A stretch of DNA of 6,836 bases from Gammaproteobacteria bacterium (GCA_027484495.1 JAIXSW010000079.1:1-6836); one strand, 5' to 3'; shown: positions 1 through 5,482, numbered from the stretch's first letter. Numbers and translations are program-made. The notes: generated by a model from the letters alone, not told the origin.

Positions 1-1
1 C

Positions 2-577
2 GGCAGCGTGTATGGCCATTTAGCGGCACAAAACCCGCAGCTGCAAAGCCTGCAGGATGGCGATAGCGTGAAACTGGTGGTACAGGGCCCGCATGCTTAT
101 GTCGCAGCAGAGTGTTATCAACAGCAACCGCAGGTGGCCACCTGGAATTACAGTCTGGTGGAAGTAAGCGGCACAGTGCAGTTATTGGATGCCAGAAGTA
201 CGCTGGCGCTAGTGCGCAGACAACAAGCCAAGGCTAATCAAGCGTTACCGCAACAGGTGCAGGATAGTTTTGTTAGCCTGGCGGCGGTCACTGATGCTGG
301 CGCAGCGAGCGGGCGCCAGAGCAACCTTGCCTATGAAAAGCAGCTGTCTGCTGCCATTACCGGCTTTGTGGTCAGGATCGAATCACTGCACGCCAAAATG
401 AAGTTATCGCAGAATAAAACGCCAGCCGCGCGACACGATGTGCTGCAGTTTCTGCAACAATCGGAGCAGCCGCAAACCGTTTGGCAACTGATGCAGGCTC
501 AGGGTCTGCTCGCTGCTGAAGCAGCAGTAAACAGGCAGAACCCAGCGCTCGGTTCAACAAATGGAGCAGTAATATGA
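2..577 (+). CDS. PaiB-type FMN-binding split-barrel protein, 5' end cut by window edge
   Basis: The frame is open from the first bases (G-S-V-Y-G-H-L at codons from position 2), so the GTG at 8 is internal and the true start lies left of the window. Recognised from the PaiB-family pattern: GHLAAQNPQ, then GPHAYV, then TWNY followed by a hydrophobic strand, and near the end KMKLSQNK. These are the conserved blocks of the FMN-binding negative transcriptional regulator family. About 190 residues are visible; the family is usually slightly over 200, so roughly 50 N-terminal residues are missing. In Bacillus, PaiB is tied to repression of sporulation and protease genes and to the neighbouring acetyltransferase PaiA. 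Whether this homologue binds DNA or is a flavin-dependent oxidoreductase-like protein cannot be told from sequence. The stop TGA overlaps the ATG of the acetyltransferase gene (ATGA at 574-577), which implies translational coupling. Confidence 0.88.
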   Translation, partial: GSVYGHLAAQNPQLQSLQDGDSVKLVVQGPHAYVAAECYQQQPQVATWNYSLVEVSGTVQLLDARSTLALVRRQQAKANQALPQQVQDSFVSLAAVTDAGAASGRQSNLAYEKQLSAAITGFVVRIESLHAKMKLSQNKTPAARHDVLQFLQQSEQPQTVWQLMQAQGLLAAEAAVNRQNPALGSTNGAVI

Positions 578-1110
578 TCAAAGACGACAATCTGGCGATC
601 CGTTTTATCACCAGGCATGACCTGGCAACATTGGTGCCGCTATTGAATGATCTGGAATTGCGCGGCGAGTATTTGCCCGGCGCTATCACCTCGCCCAGAA
701 CCTTTGAAAAGAACTATGAAATCGACGGCCTTGCCAATGACAGCCATGAAAAACTGCTGATTGTCGATCAGGACGACACCATCCTCGGCATCATTTGGCA
801 TTTCAAGTCGGTGCCGTATTTTAATGCCCGCGAAATCGGCTATACCGTGCTGGCACAGACGCAGCGTAACCGCGGCATTGCCACGCGCGCCGTGCGTATG
901 CTGAGCCAATATCTGTTTAATACTTTACTGATCAACCGGCTGGAAATTCGGATGAATACCGCCAATCTGGCCTCGGAAAGGGTCGCCATCAAGTGTGGTT
1001 TTACCCGAGAAGGCGTGGCACGCGGTGCCAATTTTGTGCTGGGCCAGCATGTGGACATGGCAGTCTATGCACTGCTGCGCGAGCAAGCCTGCCTGCTCAG
1101 CTTGCGATGA
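574..1110 (+). CDS. GNAT-family N-acetyltransferase, RimJ/RimL-like
   Basis: A 178-residue single-domain acetyltransferase expected to use acetyl-CoA in the cytoplasm. The acetyl-CoA pyrophosphate-binding loop (motif A) is visible as Q97-R-N-R-G-I-A103, after the strand EIGYTVL (88-94). Motif B follows as N131-L-A-S-E-R136, with CGF at 141-143 and E146-G147, the order seen in RimJ/RimL-type (Acetyltransf_3) proteins. Such enzymes acetylate protein N-termini, amino sugars, antibiotics or polyamines; the substrate here is not readable. The start ATG at 574 overlaps the upstream stop and has a good Shine-Dalgarno (GGAG at 563-566, 7 nt away). The family typically ends near the strand VYALLRE (164-170); the last eight residues run into an 18-bp tandem repeat that also duplicates the stop codon. 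The PaiB-like plus GNAT pair recalls Bacillus paiAB, but this enzyme does not look like PaiA itself. Confidence 0.9.
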   Translation: MIKDDNLAIRFITRHDLATLVPLLNDLELRGEYLPGAITSPRTFEKNYEIDGLANDSHEKLLIVDQDDTILGIIWHFKSVPYFNAREIGYTVLAQTQRNRGIATRAVRMLSQYLFNTLLINRLEIRMNTANLASERVAIKCGFTREGVARGANFVLGQHVDMAVYALLREQACLLSLR

Positions 1111-1136
1111 CGACTCAGCTTGCGATGACGACTCAG
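1096..1136 (+). repeat. 18-bp tandem repeat over the acetyltransferase stop codon
   Basis: The unit CTCAGCTTGCGATGACGA occurs at 1096-1113 and again, identical, at 1114-1131, followed by a third partial copy CTCAG (1132-1136). The unit is a multiple of three, so it repeats in the acetyltransferase frame as L-S-L-R-stop-R. The gene therefore has a second in-frame TGA 18 nt after the first, and a third in-frame TGA follows at about 1162. This looks like a recent slippage duplication; no function is evident. Confidence 0.95.
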
Positions 1137-1307
1137 TACACGGGCACGACAAACCAAGGTGTGATCTCAGCGCATTCTGGCAGGCAGGACTAATCGGCGC
1201 ACTGAGCTCCTTGTCGACACCAACTCCAACAGTTAAAAAGGCTATTTGGCGGGTTTCAGGCCGGCGGAGCGCAAAACAGATTGTTCAGATCAGCCGCGAC
1301 AACCGCT

Positions 1308-1337
1308 TAAACAATGTGCGGTTTGCTTGGCTATACT
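1308..1337 (+). promoter_or_regulatory. candidate sigma70 promoter for the solute-binding protein gene
   Basis: The -10 is TATACT (1332-1337, five of six consensus bases). A poorer -35, TAAACA (1308-1313, four of six), lies 18 bp upstream. A start near 1344 would give a leader of about 70 nt that contains the direct repeat at 1359-1397. Assigned by eye only. Confidence 0.45.
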
Positions 1338-1358
1338 CACCATTCGTTTCAGATTAGT

Positions 1359-1397
1359 GATCGGCATGATGTTACTGACGGATCGACATGACGTTAC
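1359..1397 (+). repeat. imperfect 17-bp direct repeat, 22-bp period, in the gene leader
   Basis: GATCGGCATGATGTTAC (1359-1375) and GATCGACATGACGTTAC (1381-1397) match at 15 of 17 positions and are offset by 22 bp, about two helical turns. They sit between the predicted -10 and the Shine-Dalgarno of the solute-binding protein gene. Tandem sites of this spacing suit a dimeric regulator binding one face of the DNA, but I cannot name the regulator. Confidence 0.7.
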
Positions 1398-1398
1398 C

Positions 1399-1404
1399 AG
1401 AGGT
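1399..1404 (+). promoter_or_regulatory. ribosome binding site deciding the start at 1413
   Basis: AGAGGT lies 8 nt before the ATG at 1413 and is followed by a T-rich spacer. It fixes the start directly before a secretion-type hydrophobic N-terminus, so the upstream in-frame alternatives can be set aside. Confidence 0.7.
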
Positions 1405-1412
1405 ATTTTTCA

Positions 1413-2114
1413 ATGTTCAGATGGCTGTGGTTGCTCCTGAGTGTCTTGCCTTGCGCTGCGCAGACCACTGAAGTCTACGAAGTCATAGCAATTGAATACC
1501 CGCCATTTACCACCAGCAAAACGATTGAAGGTGGGTTAGCCTTCGACATTCTACAACAAGCTTTTCCCAACGATAAATTTAGACCACACATAGTGCCACC
1601 GAAACGGGCATATCACATGATACAGCATGGTCAATGGTGCCTGAGTTTTTATCCCAGCGGTGAAGGTGTGGCTAGCCACAAAATCATTTTATCCCAACAA
1701 AACATAGTCATTGGCCTCATTCGAAGGCAACAAGCCAAACCATTCAAATGGCAAACATTGGATGAGCTCAGCGGATCACGTATTGCGATTTTAAGAAGCG
1801 GGGATTCTTCGCCCTTTAGCAGTAAATTTAACCAAGCGGGACTGAGCATCACCTATACCGAATCGATTCAACAGTCGGTAGATTTAGTGCTGCGACAACG
1901 AGTCGATATGGCGATGTATGATGACTACAATTTTGCCAGACTCAACACTGCAGTGCGTGACCAACTGCAGTTCTCTGAAACTAGCCTGCTGCAGACACCC
2001 GTGACCTTGTTTACCAATCCAAGTTGCAAGATCCCATTGCCCAAAAATCATCAACCAAAACCTTTAACGCCGGCGAACCAACTCGCAGCGGACGCGGTGC
2101 CGCTGCGCGGCTAA
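1413..2114 (+). CDS. secreted solute-binding-like protein (SBP_bac_3 type), odd C-terminus
   Basis: The 233-residue product starts with a short signal peptide (MFRWLWLLLSVLPCAAQ, likely cleaved near residue 16). It continues with the lobe-I strand VIAIEYPPFTT (24-34), GLAFDILQQAF (41-51), the WQTLDELSGSRIAIL hinge region (113-127), DMAMYD (165-170) and a return strand TPVTLF (195-200). This is the pattern of short periplasmic extracellular solute-binding family 3 proteins, which bind small polar ligands. No permease or ATPase gene is adjacent, so it may be an orphan binding protein or sensor rather than part of an ABC importer. The lobe-I helix expected after the return strand is missing. It is replaced by a Pro/Ala-rich tail whose last 16 residues (LTPANQLAADAVPLRG) are encoded inside a GC-rich palindrome. 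The gene may therefore be 3'-truncated. Convergent with topB. Confidence 0.8.
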   Translation: MFRWLWLLLSVLPCAAQTTEVYEVIAIEYPPFTTSKTIEGGLAFDILQQAFPNDKFRPHIVPPKRAYHMIQHGQWCLSFYPSGEGVASHKIILSQQNIVIGLIRRQQAKPFKWQTLDELSGSRIAILRSGDSSPFSSKFNQAGLSITYTESIQQSVDLVLRQRVDMAMYDDYNFARLNTAVRDQLQFSETSLLQTPVTLFTNPSCKIPLPKNHQPKPLTPANQLAADAVPLRG

Positions 2115-2160
2115 TCGCGTCCGACAACACCTTACTTGCTGGCATGCGCGGATGTTAAGC
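2062..2160. repeat. 99-bp imperfect palindrome between convergent genes; attC-like or bidirectional terminator
   Basis: The core is a strong hairpin: CGGACGCG (2089-2096) pairs with CGCGTCCG (2116-2123), and inside it GCCGC (2099-2103) pairs with GCGGC (2107-2111) around the loop TGC. An alternative overlapping stem is CGCAGCGG (2084-2091) with CCGCTGCG (2100-2107). The ends are also related: TTTAAC (2063-2068) can pair with GTTAAG (2154-2159), and GTTAAGC (2154-2160) fits the integron core consensus GTTRRRY. The left end CTTTAAC fits RYYYAAC except for its first base. It contains the stop of the binding-protein gene (2112-2114) and the topB stop (2155-2157). No strong T-tract follows either arm. 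The dyad is seen directly; the attC reading is inference. Confidence 0.6.
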
Positions 2161-4095
2161 CTGTGACCTGGCTTTCTTCTTCGCAGGATATTTTCTTGTC
2201 CGTTGCTGAAATTTATTTTGCCCCATCCCATGCAGTGCGCTGAAGTTTTGCTTTTGGCTATCCACTTCCAACAGCAAGGTTTTTAGGCCGTCGGTCAATG
2301 GCAGCATAAAGTCGTTATAGCGCAGGCGTTTTTGGCAGATCGCTTCTAATTGCGCCTCCCAATGGGCGGTCATATCAGGCACTACCATGCGCTCGGGTAA
2401 GCTGTTAATCAGCTGTTTGCCAATCTCGGTCGCCCGAATGTCTTTGCCTTGTTTGGTCAGGAACTGGCGTTTAAACAACAACTCAATAATGCCGGCCCGC
2501 GTCGCTTCTGTGCCCAGACCGTCGGTGTCCCGCAGTACTTTTTTCACTTCAGGATCTGTCACATAACGGGCGATGCCGGTCATGGCCGCTAATAAAGTGG
2601 CGTCGGTAAAATACTTCGGTGGGCTGGTTTGTTTTTCGCCGAGCTGCGCATCGATGCATGTGCCCCGCTCGCCAACCTGTACGTTGGGCAATTGCGTCTT
2701 GGCGAATTCCGTATCCGGTCCGGTTGTCTTTTCGTGCGCAAGCAGCACTTTCCAGCCCGGCGCCAGCAGCGTTTTTTGCCGGGCAATAAACTGACCGCCG
2801 GCAATTTCGACGTCAATTTGATGCTCGGCGTAGACAAACGGCGGATAAAACTGCATCAGGTATTGCCGCGCAATCAATTCATAAATTTGTCGCTCGTCAT
2901 GACTGAGCCTAGCGGCATCCATGCTGGTGGCAGTCGGGATAATAGCGTGGTGGGCACTAATTTCAGCATCATTCCAGGCTTTGCTTTTCAGCGCCAAATC
3001 GGCCGCGCTGATAGCCTTTGCCAGTGCGGGTAAGGTCTTGCCAATAGCCTGAGTCACACCGTGTCGCTCAGCATAATGGCCGGTTGGTAAATAACGGCAA
3101 TCGGAGCGCGGATAGGTGATTAACTTATGTCGTTCATACAGTTGCTGGCAAATATCGAGGGTTTTCTGAGCATTCAGATTAAAGCGTTTTGATGCATCAA
3201 TTTGCAGCGCCGACAAACTATAGGGCAAAGGTGCATGCTGTTTTTTCTGGTCTTTGGCCACTGCGGTGATGAGGCTGGGTTGGCCAGTGACCTTTTGCAC
3301 CACCGTCTCCGCCAGTTTGCGCACCAGCACCCGACCGTCTTCGTCCCTGTACGGTTCACAGGCATCGCTCGGCTGCCATTTGGCGCTAAATGTTTCATTT
3401 TGCTGCGTTTGCACCGTCACAAACACTTCGTAAAACGGTTTGCTGACAAAATTTTCGATGTCGGCATCGCGGTGCACCACCAAACCGAGCACCGGCGTTT
3501 GCACCCGGCCAATCGACAGTACGCCCTGATAACCAACATCCTGGCCCAGCAGCGTGCACAGCCGGGTCATATTGATGCCGTATAACCAATCCGCCCTCGC
3601 CCGGGCTAAAGCTGAAGTTGCCAGCGGAATAAAATCGCTGTTGTTGCGTAAATTGTTCAGTGCTTTTTGAATAGCAGCAGGGTTCATATCGTTGATTAAA
3701 CAGCGCTTTGTCATTTCACGCTTGGCCTTGCTGACACCACTATAGTTGATCACCTCATCAACCAAAATCTGGCCAACGCGATCGGGATCGCCCATATTGA
3801 CCAGCAGCCTCGCTTCTTTAATCAGCTTTTTAACGACGCTAAATTGCTTGCTGGTTTCCCGTTTGATTTGCTGCTTCCATTCCTGTGGAATAATCGGCAG
3901 GTGCTCTTTGCGCCATTTTTTGTAGTCTGGATGATAGGCTTCCGGCTCGGCTTGTTCTAATAAATGGCCGATACACCAGGTCACCACATCGCCGTTGCCG
4001 ACCTTGATAAAGCCATCCCCTTTTTGCTGCGGTTTTGGCAGCACATCGGCCACAGCGCGGCCGACACTGGGTTTTTCTGCGATGTAGAGGATCAT
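2155..4095 (-). CDS. topB: DNA topoisomerase III, with a Toprim Glu-to-Val change
   Basis: Type IA topoisomerase of 646 residues (E. coli TopB is 653) that cuts one strand, passes another and decatenates replication and recombination intermediates. The N-terminal Toprim domain opens with IAEKPS (E7, K8). The conserved segments NGDVVTWCIGHLLEQ, SALARARADWLYGINMTR and GYQGVLSIGRVQTPVLGLV follow. The catalytic tyrosine is Y328 in LITYPRSDC, then come HHAIIPT (382-388), TDGLGTEATRAGIIELL (524-540) and a basic tail (KKKARSQA). There are no C-terminal zinc fingers, as in E. coli. The oddity is the Toprim acidic motif: the family has GDPDREGQ, here GDPDRVGQ. D103 and D105 are present but residue 107 is Val (GTT, genomic 3775-3777). 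The start matches the family N-terminus, yet no clear Shine-Dalgarno precedes it. The upstream gene ends 20 nt away, so coupled translation is plausible. Confidence 0.97.
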   Translation of the reverse strand: MILYIAEKPSVGRAVADVLPKPQQKGDGFIKVGNGDVVTWCIGHLLEQAEPEAYHPDYKKWRKEHLPIIPQEWKQQIKRETSKQFSVVKKLIKEARLLVNMGDPDRVGQILVDEVINYSGVSKAKREMTKRCLINDMNPAAIQKALNNLRNNSDFIPLATSALARARADWLYGINMTRLCTLLGQDVGYQGVLSIGRVQTPVLGLVVHRDADIENFVSKPFYEVFVTVQTQQNETFSAKWQPSDACEPYRDEDGRVLVRKLAETVVQKVTGQPSLITAVAKDQKKQHAPLPYSLSALQIDASKRFNLNAQKTLDICQQLYERHKLITYPRSDCRYLPTGHYAERHGVTQAIGKTLPALAKAISAADLALKSKAWNDAEISAHHAIIPTATSMDAARLSHDERQIYELIARQYLMQFYPPFVYAEHQIDVEIAGGQFIARQKTLLAPGWKVLLAHEKTTGPDTEFAKTQLPNVQVGERGTCIDAQLGEKQTSPPKYFTDATLLAAMTGIARYVTDPEVKKVLRDTDGLGTEATRAGIIELLFKRQFLTKQGKDIRATEIGKQLINSLPERMVVPDMTAHWEAQLEAICQKRLRYNDFMLPLTDGLKTLLLEVDSQKQNFSALHGMGQNKFQQRTRKYPAKKKARSQA

Positions 4096-4115
4096 GGCTG
4101 CAGTACTGGGTAAAC

Positions 4116-4562
4116 TTAGCCCCCGCTATTCGTCCTGGTATTCCCTAACTGATAGGTCGCCGTGATCTTTGGATTGGCCGACCAGACCGGGTCGGAATGG
4201 AAGACTGTGCCCCGGATTTTGCTGGTCACATTCAGCTGCAGGCTGTCGTTGCCCGTGCTTTGCCATTGCAAACTAAAGCCAAGTTGCTCCGGGTGACCAT
4301 CGCTGGCAAACAGATTACCGGGGCCATCGGCCAGAATGCCATCTTTCACCAGAATGGAGATATTGCTGCTAAAACCCGGCGCTGTGGTGCAGCTGCGCAC
4401 AAACACCACCGCGTTAAAACGTCCGTCCGGTGACGCTAGTTGTTGCGTGATAGCGTTCGAGCAAGGTTGTGATGTTGCGGCAAACATCCAGGCCGTCAGC
4501 CCGCCCAAAATCGCCAGCGGCGCAACCACAAACAATCCAATATCTCTGACAACCTGATTCAT
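4116..4562 (-). CDS. small membrane-anchored protein of unknown function, paralogue of the gene at 6502
   Basis: A 148-residue protein from the ATG at 4560-4562, which has AAGGAAA just upstream. A longer frame to 4661 exists, but its extra residues are unlike a signal and lack a ribosome site. Residues 7-30 form one hydrophobic segment (uncleaved anchor or signal), placing the rest in the periplasm. The soluble part has C34-S-N, then SPDGRFNAVVFVRSC (44-58), a GFSSNISIL strand (63-71), GNLFASDGHP (82-91) and LQW (98-100). The same blocks occur in the partial gene at the right edge, including the two cysteines 24 residues apart. I recognise this as a widespread small hypothetical family but know no function. 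It ends 20 nt before topB on the same strand and is probably co-transcribed with it. Confidence 0.85.
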   Translation of the reverse strand: MNQVVRDIGLFVVAPLAILGGLTAWMFAATSQPCSNAITQQLASPDGRFNAVVFVRSCTTAPGFSSNISILVKDGILADGPGNLFASDGHPEQLGFSLQWQSTGNDSLQLNVTSKIRGTVFHSDPVWSANPKITATYQLGNTRTNSGG

Positions 4563-4566
4563 GCGC

Positions 4567-4573
4567 TTTCCTT
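4567..4573 (-). promoter_or_regulatory. ribosome binding site deciding the start at 4562
   Basis: On the minus strand AAGGAAA precedes the ATG at 4562 by only 4 nt, with its GGA core about 6 nt from the start. It selects the 148-residue form over the 181-residue frame that begins at 4661, which has no such site and begins within the T-tract side of the upstream terminator. Confidence 0.75.
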
Positions 4574-4598
4574 CAGATGATGGCAACAAAACGGCGTC

Positions 4599-4627
4599 AT
4601 TACATGTCAGGCCGCGGCCAAAAGCAA
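4599..4627 (-). promoter_or_regulatory. candidate promoter for the small membrane protein and topB
   Basis: On the minus strand the -10 is TGTAAT (4599-4604, five of six) and the -35 is TTGCTT (4622-4627, three of six), with a 17-bp spacer. The spacer contains the perfect palindrome GGCCGCGGCC (4610-4619), a possible operator. Because the barrel-protein terminator lies just upstream, a promoter somewhere between 4563 and 4665 is needed; this is the best by eye. Confidence 0.4.
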
Positions 4628-4662
4628 GCGTGGTATCTGCAGACCTTATGACGACTTGCATG

Positions 4663-4706
4663 AAAAAAGCCTTTCAGGTTGACCATGGCGCACAACACTG
4701 AAAGGC
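4663..4706 (-). terminator. intrinsic terminator of the outer-membrane barrel gene
   Basis: On the minus strand GCCTTTCAG and CTGAAAGGC form a perfect 9-bp stem (4698-4706 with 4669-4677). It can be extended by four more pairs (GTTG with CAAC) past a single bulged base. Six T residues follow directly (4663-4668). It lies 10 nt past the stop codon of the barrel gene. Confidence 0.92.
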
Positions 4707-4715
4707 AGTATCCAA

Positions 4716-5351
4716 TCAAAATTGATACTTTGCCCCGAGTTGCCAAGTGAAGGGTTTATAGTTCAGGTCACTGAACATGGCTTTGGTTTGTTCATCCTGA
4801 AGGTCGCCGGATTTAGCGCCGGCATGGCGCAATTCGGTATGAAAAGACCAGGCGGCAGACCAACTGTACTCAATACCGACAAAACCCTGATAGGACAGAT
4901 TTCCAGAGTTAGAGAATGAGGTTTCAACGCCGCTGCGTTCCAGATCAATATCGATTTCCTGGATCCAGCCTACGCCGGCACCGATGTAAGGTGTCAACTT
5001 GCCGATTGGATTAAAGAAATACACACCGTTCAGATAAATCAGATTTGAGGCGTAATTCCCATCCGGATAAAACTCTGTACCGACTTGCGACTCACTACCA
5101 TTGCTGCGGTACTCCCATGCCAGCTCCGCCGCAATATTTGCGTTATAGCGGTAGCCGAAGGCGGCTCCTAAGGTCATGCCTTTTTCTAATTCAATGTCGA
5201 TGTTCGCAGCGCCGGTTTGCGCTGTAACATCGTTCATATAACTGATACCGGCATAAGGTTTGACATAAAAATGTGGTGTTTGCGCAGCGGCTACTGGTGC
5301 TGACAAAAAAATCCCAGCCATCAGAACTGCAAAATTGCGGCGAATTATCAT
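4716..5351 (-). CDS. small outer-membrane beta-barrel protein (OmpX/OmpA-barrel type)
   Basis: The 211-residue precursor has a classic signal peptide (basic MIIRRN, hydrophobic core, cleavage likely at AAA-Q, residues 23/24). The mature part is alternating amphipathic strands: FYVKPYAGISYM (28-39), MTLGAAFGYRYNANIAAELAWEY (59-81), NLIYLNGVYFF (103-113), LTPYIGAGVGWI (119-130), NLSYQGFVGIEYSW (151-164), SFHTELRHA (169-177) and TWQLGAKYQF (202-211). It ends in aromatic Phe, the signature for BAM-dependent outer-membrane insertion. The PYIGAGVGW block and the size suit an eight-stranded porin-like or OmpW/OmpX-type barrel; no ligand can be inferred. A good Shine-Dalgarno (AAGGAA, 5360-5365) lies 8 nt before the ATG. 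It is divergent from the LytTR gene, with which it shares the operator-like repeats, and ends in a strong terminator. Confidence 0.88.
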   Translation of the reverse strand: MIIRRNFAVLMAGIFLSAPVAAAQTPHFYVKPYAGISYMNDVTAQTGAANIDIELEKGMTLGAAFGYRYNANIAAELAWEYRSNGSESQVGTEFYPDGNYASNLIYLNGVYFFNPIGKLTPYIGAGVGWIQEIDIDLERSGVETSFSNSGNLSYQGFVGIEYSWSAAWSFHTELRHAGAKSGDLQDEQTKAMFSDLNYKPFTWQLGAKYQF

Positions 5352-5388
5352 AGGATGTATTCCTTAATGTTTGAGGTTAACTCTTTCA

Positions 5389-5394
5389 ATTATG
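5389..5394 (-). promoter_or_regulatory. candidate -10 of the barrel gene promoter, weak -35
   Basis: On the minus strand CATAAT (five of six) lies 37 bp before the start codon. At 17 bp upstream only TAAAAC is available, a poor -35. A promoter of this type usually needs an activator; the two direct repeats at 5429-5462 would be centred roughly 53 and 73 bp upstream of the inferred start site, a normal activator position. Confidence 0.4.
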
Positions 5395-5428
5395 GGAATT
5401 TTTGCTGCCTAGTTTTATCTTTTGCATG

Positions 5429-5462
5429 AATTGGCAGCTTTTTACACCAATTGGCATCTTTC
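5429..5462. repeat. 14-bp direct repeat, 20-bp period, probable LytTR operator
   Basis: AATTGGCAGCTTTT (5429-5442) and AATTGGCATCTTTC (5449-5462) differ at two positions. Read on the minus strand each contains a site (CCAATTCAT, CCAATTGGT) that fits seven of nine positions of the general LytTR pattern [TA][AC][CA]GTTN[AG][TG]. LytTR proteins bind paired direct repeats about two helical turns apart. The first copy abuts the -35 of the adjacent LytTR gene and the second fills its spacer. A weaker third partial copy (ATCTTTT, 5417-5423) may exist. Confidence 0.65.
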
Positions 5463-5468
5463 TATAAA
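5441..5468 (+). promoter_or_regulatory. sigma70 promoter of the LytTR gene
   Basis: TTTACA (5441-5446, five of six) and TATAAA (5463-5468, five of six) are separated by 16 bp. Transcription would begin near 5475, only about 8 nt before the preferred ATG at 5483, so the message would be nearly leaderless. Both elements overlap or flank the direct repeats, which suggests autoregulation. Confidence 0.65.
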
Positions 5469-5482
5469 TATGAGTGCTTGTG

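Larger units (their letters stand above)
1111..1412. other. 302-bp intergenic region between acetyltransferase and solute-binding protein genes
   Basis: I see no convincing gene here. It holds the end of the 18-bp tandem repeat, a weak stem (CTCAG at 1166-1170 with CTGAG at 1202-1206) lacking a T-tract, a candidate sigma70 promoter at 1308-1337 and a 22-bp-period direct repeat at 1359-1397. Open frames running from the acetyltransferase gene into this region (to about 1193 and 1357) show low-complexity Asp-rich translations created by the repeat and match no family I know. No clear intrinsic terminator for the PaiB/GNAT operon is visible. Confidence 0.7.

Noticed and set aside
1096..1136. CRISPR-like repeat
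   Set aside because: The copies are directly adjacent with no spacers, and the unit is 18 bp; it is a simple tandem duplication.
995..1357. Open frame overlapping the acetyltransferase gene end and running into the intergenic region
   Set aside because: It lies out of frame over a solid GNAT gene, its Asp/Cys-rich middle is just the 18-bp repeat translated, and nothing in it resembles a known family.
2062..2160. Active integron cassette array
   Set aside because: Only one attC-like segment is seen, with no integrase and no consistent cassette spacing; the neighbour topB is a core gene on the other strand. Kept only as a resemblance.
2573..3585. Several long plus-strand frames inside topB
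   Set aside because: They are antisense shadows of a gene with complete family similarity; no ribosome sites or recognisable domains.
4610..4619. GGCCGCGGCC palindrome as a terminator
   Set aside because: It has no loop-forming spacer and no T-tract, and lies in a probable promoter spacer; mentioned only as a possible operator.
4563..4661. 33-residue N-terminal extension of the small membrane protein
   Set aside because: It would start within the arm region of a strong terminator, has no ribosome site, and the internal ATG at 4562 has AAGGAAA and is followed directly by the hydrophobic anchor.
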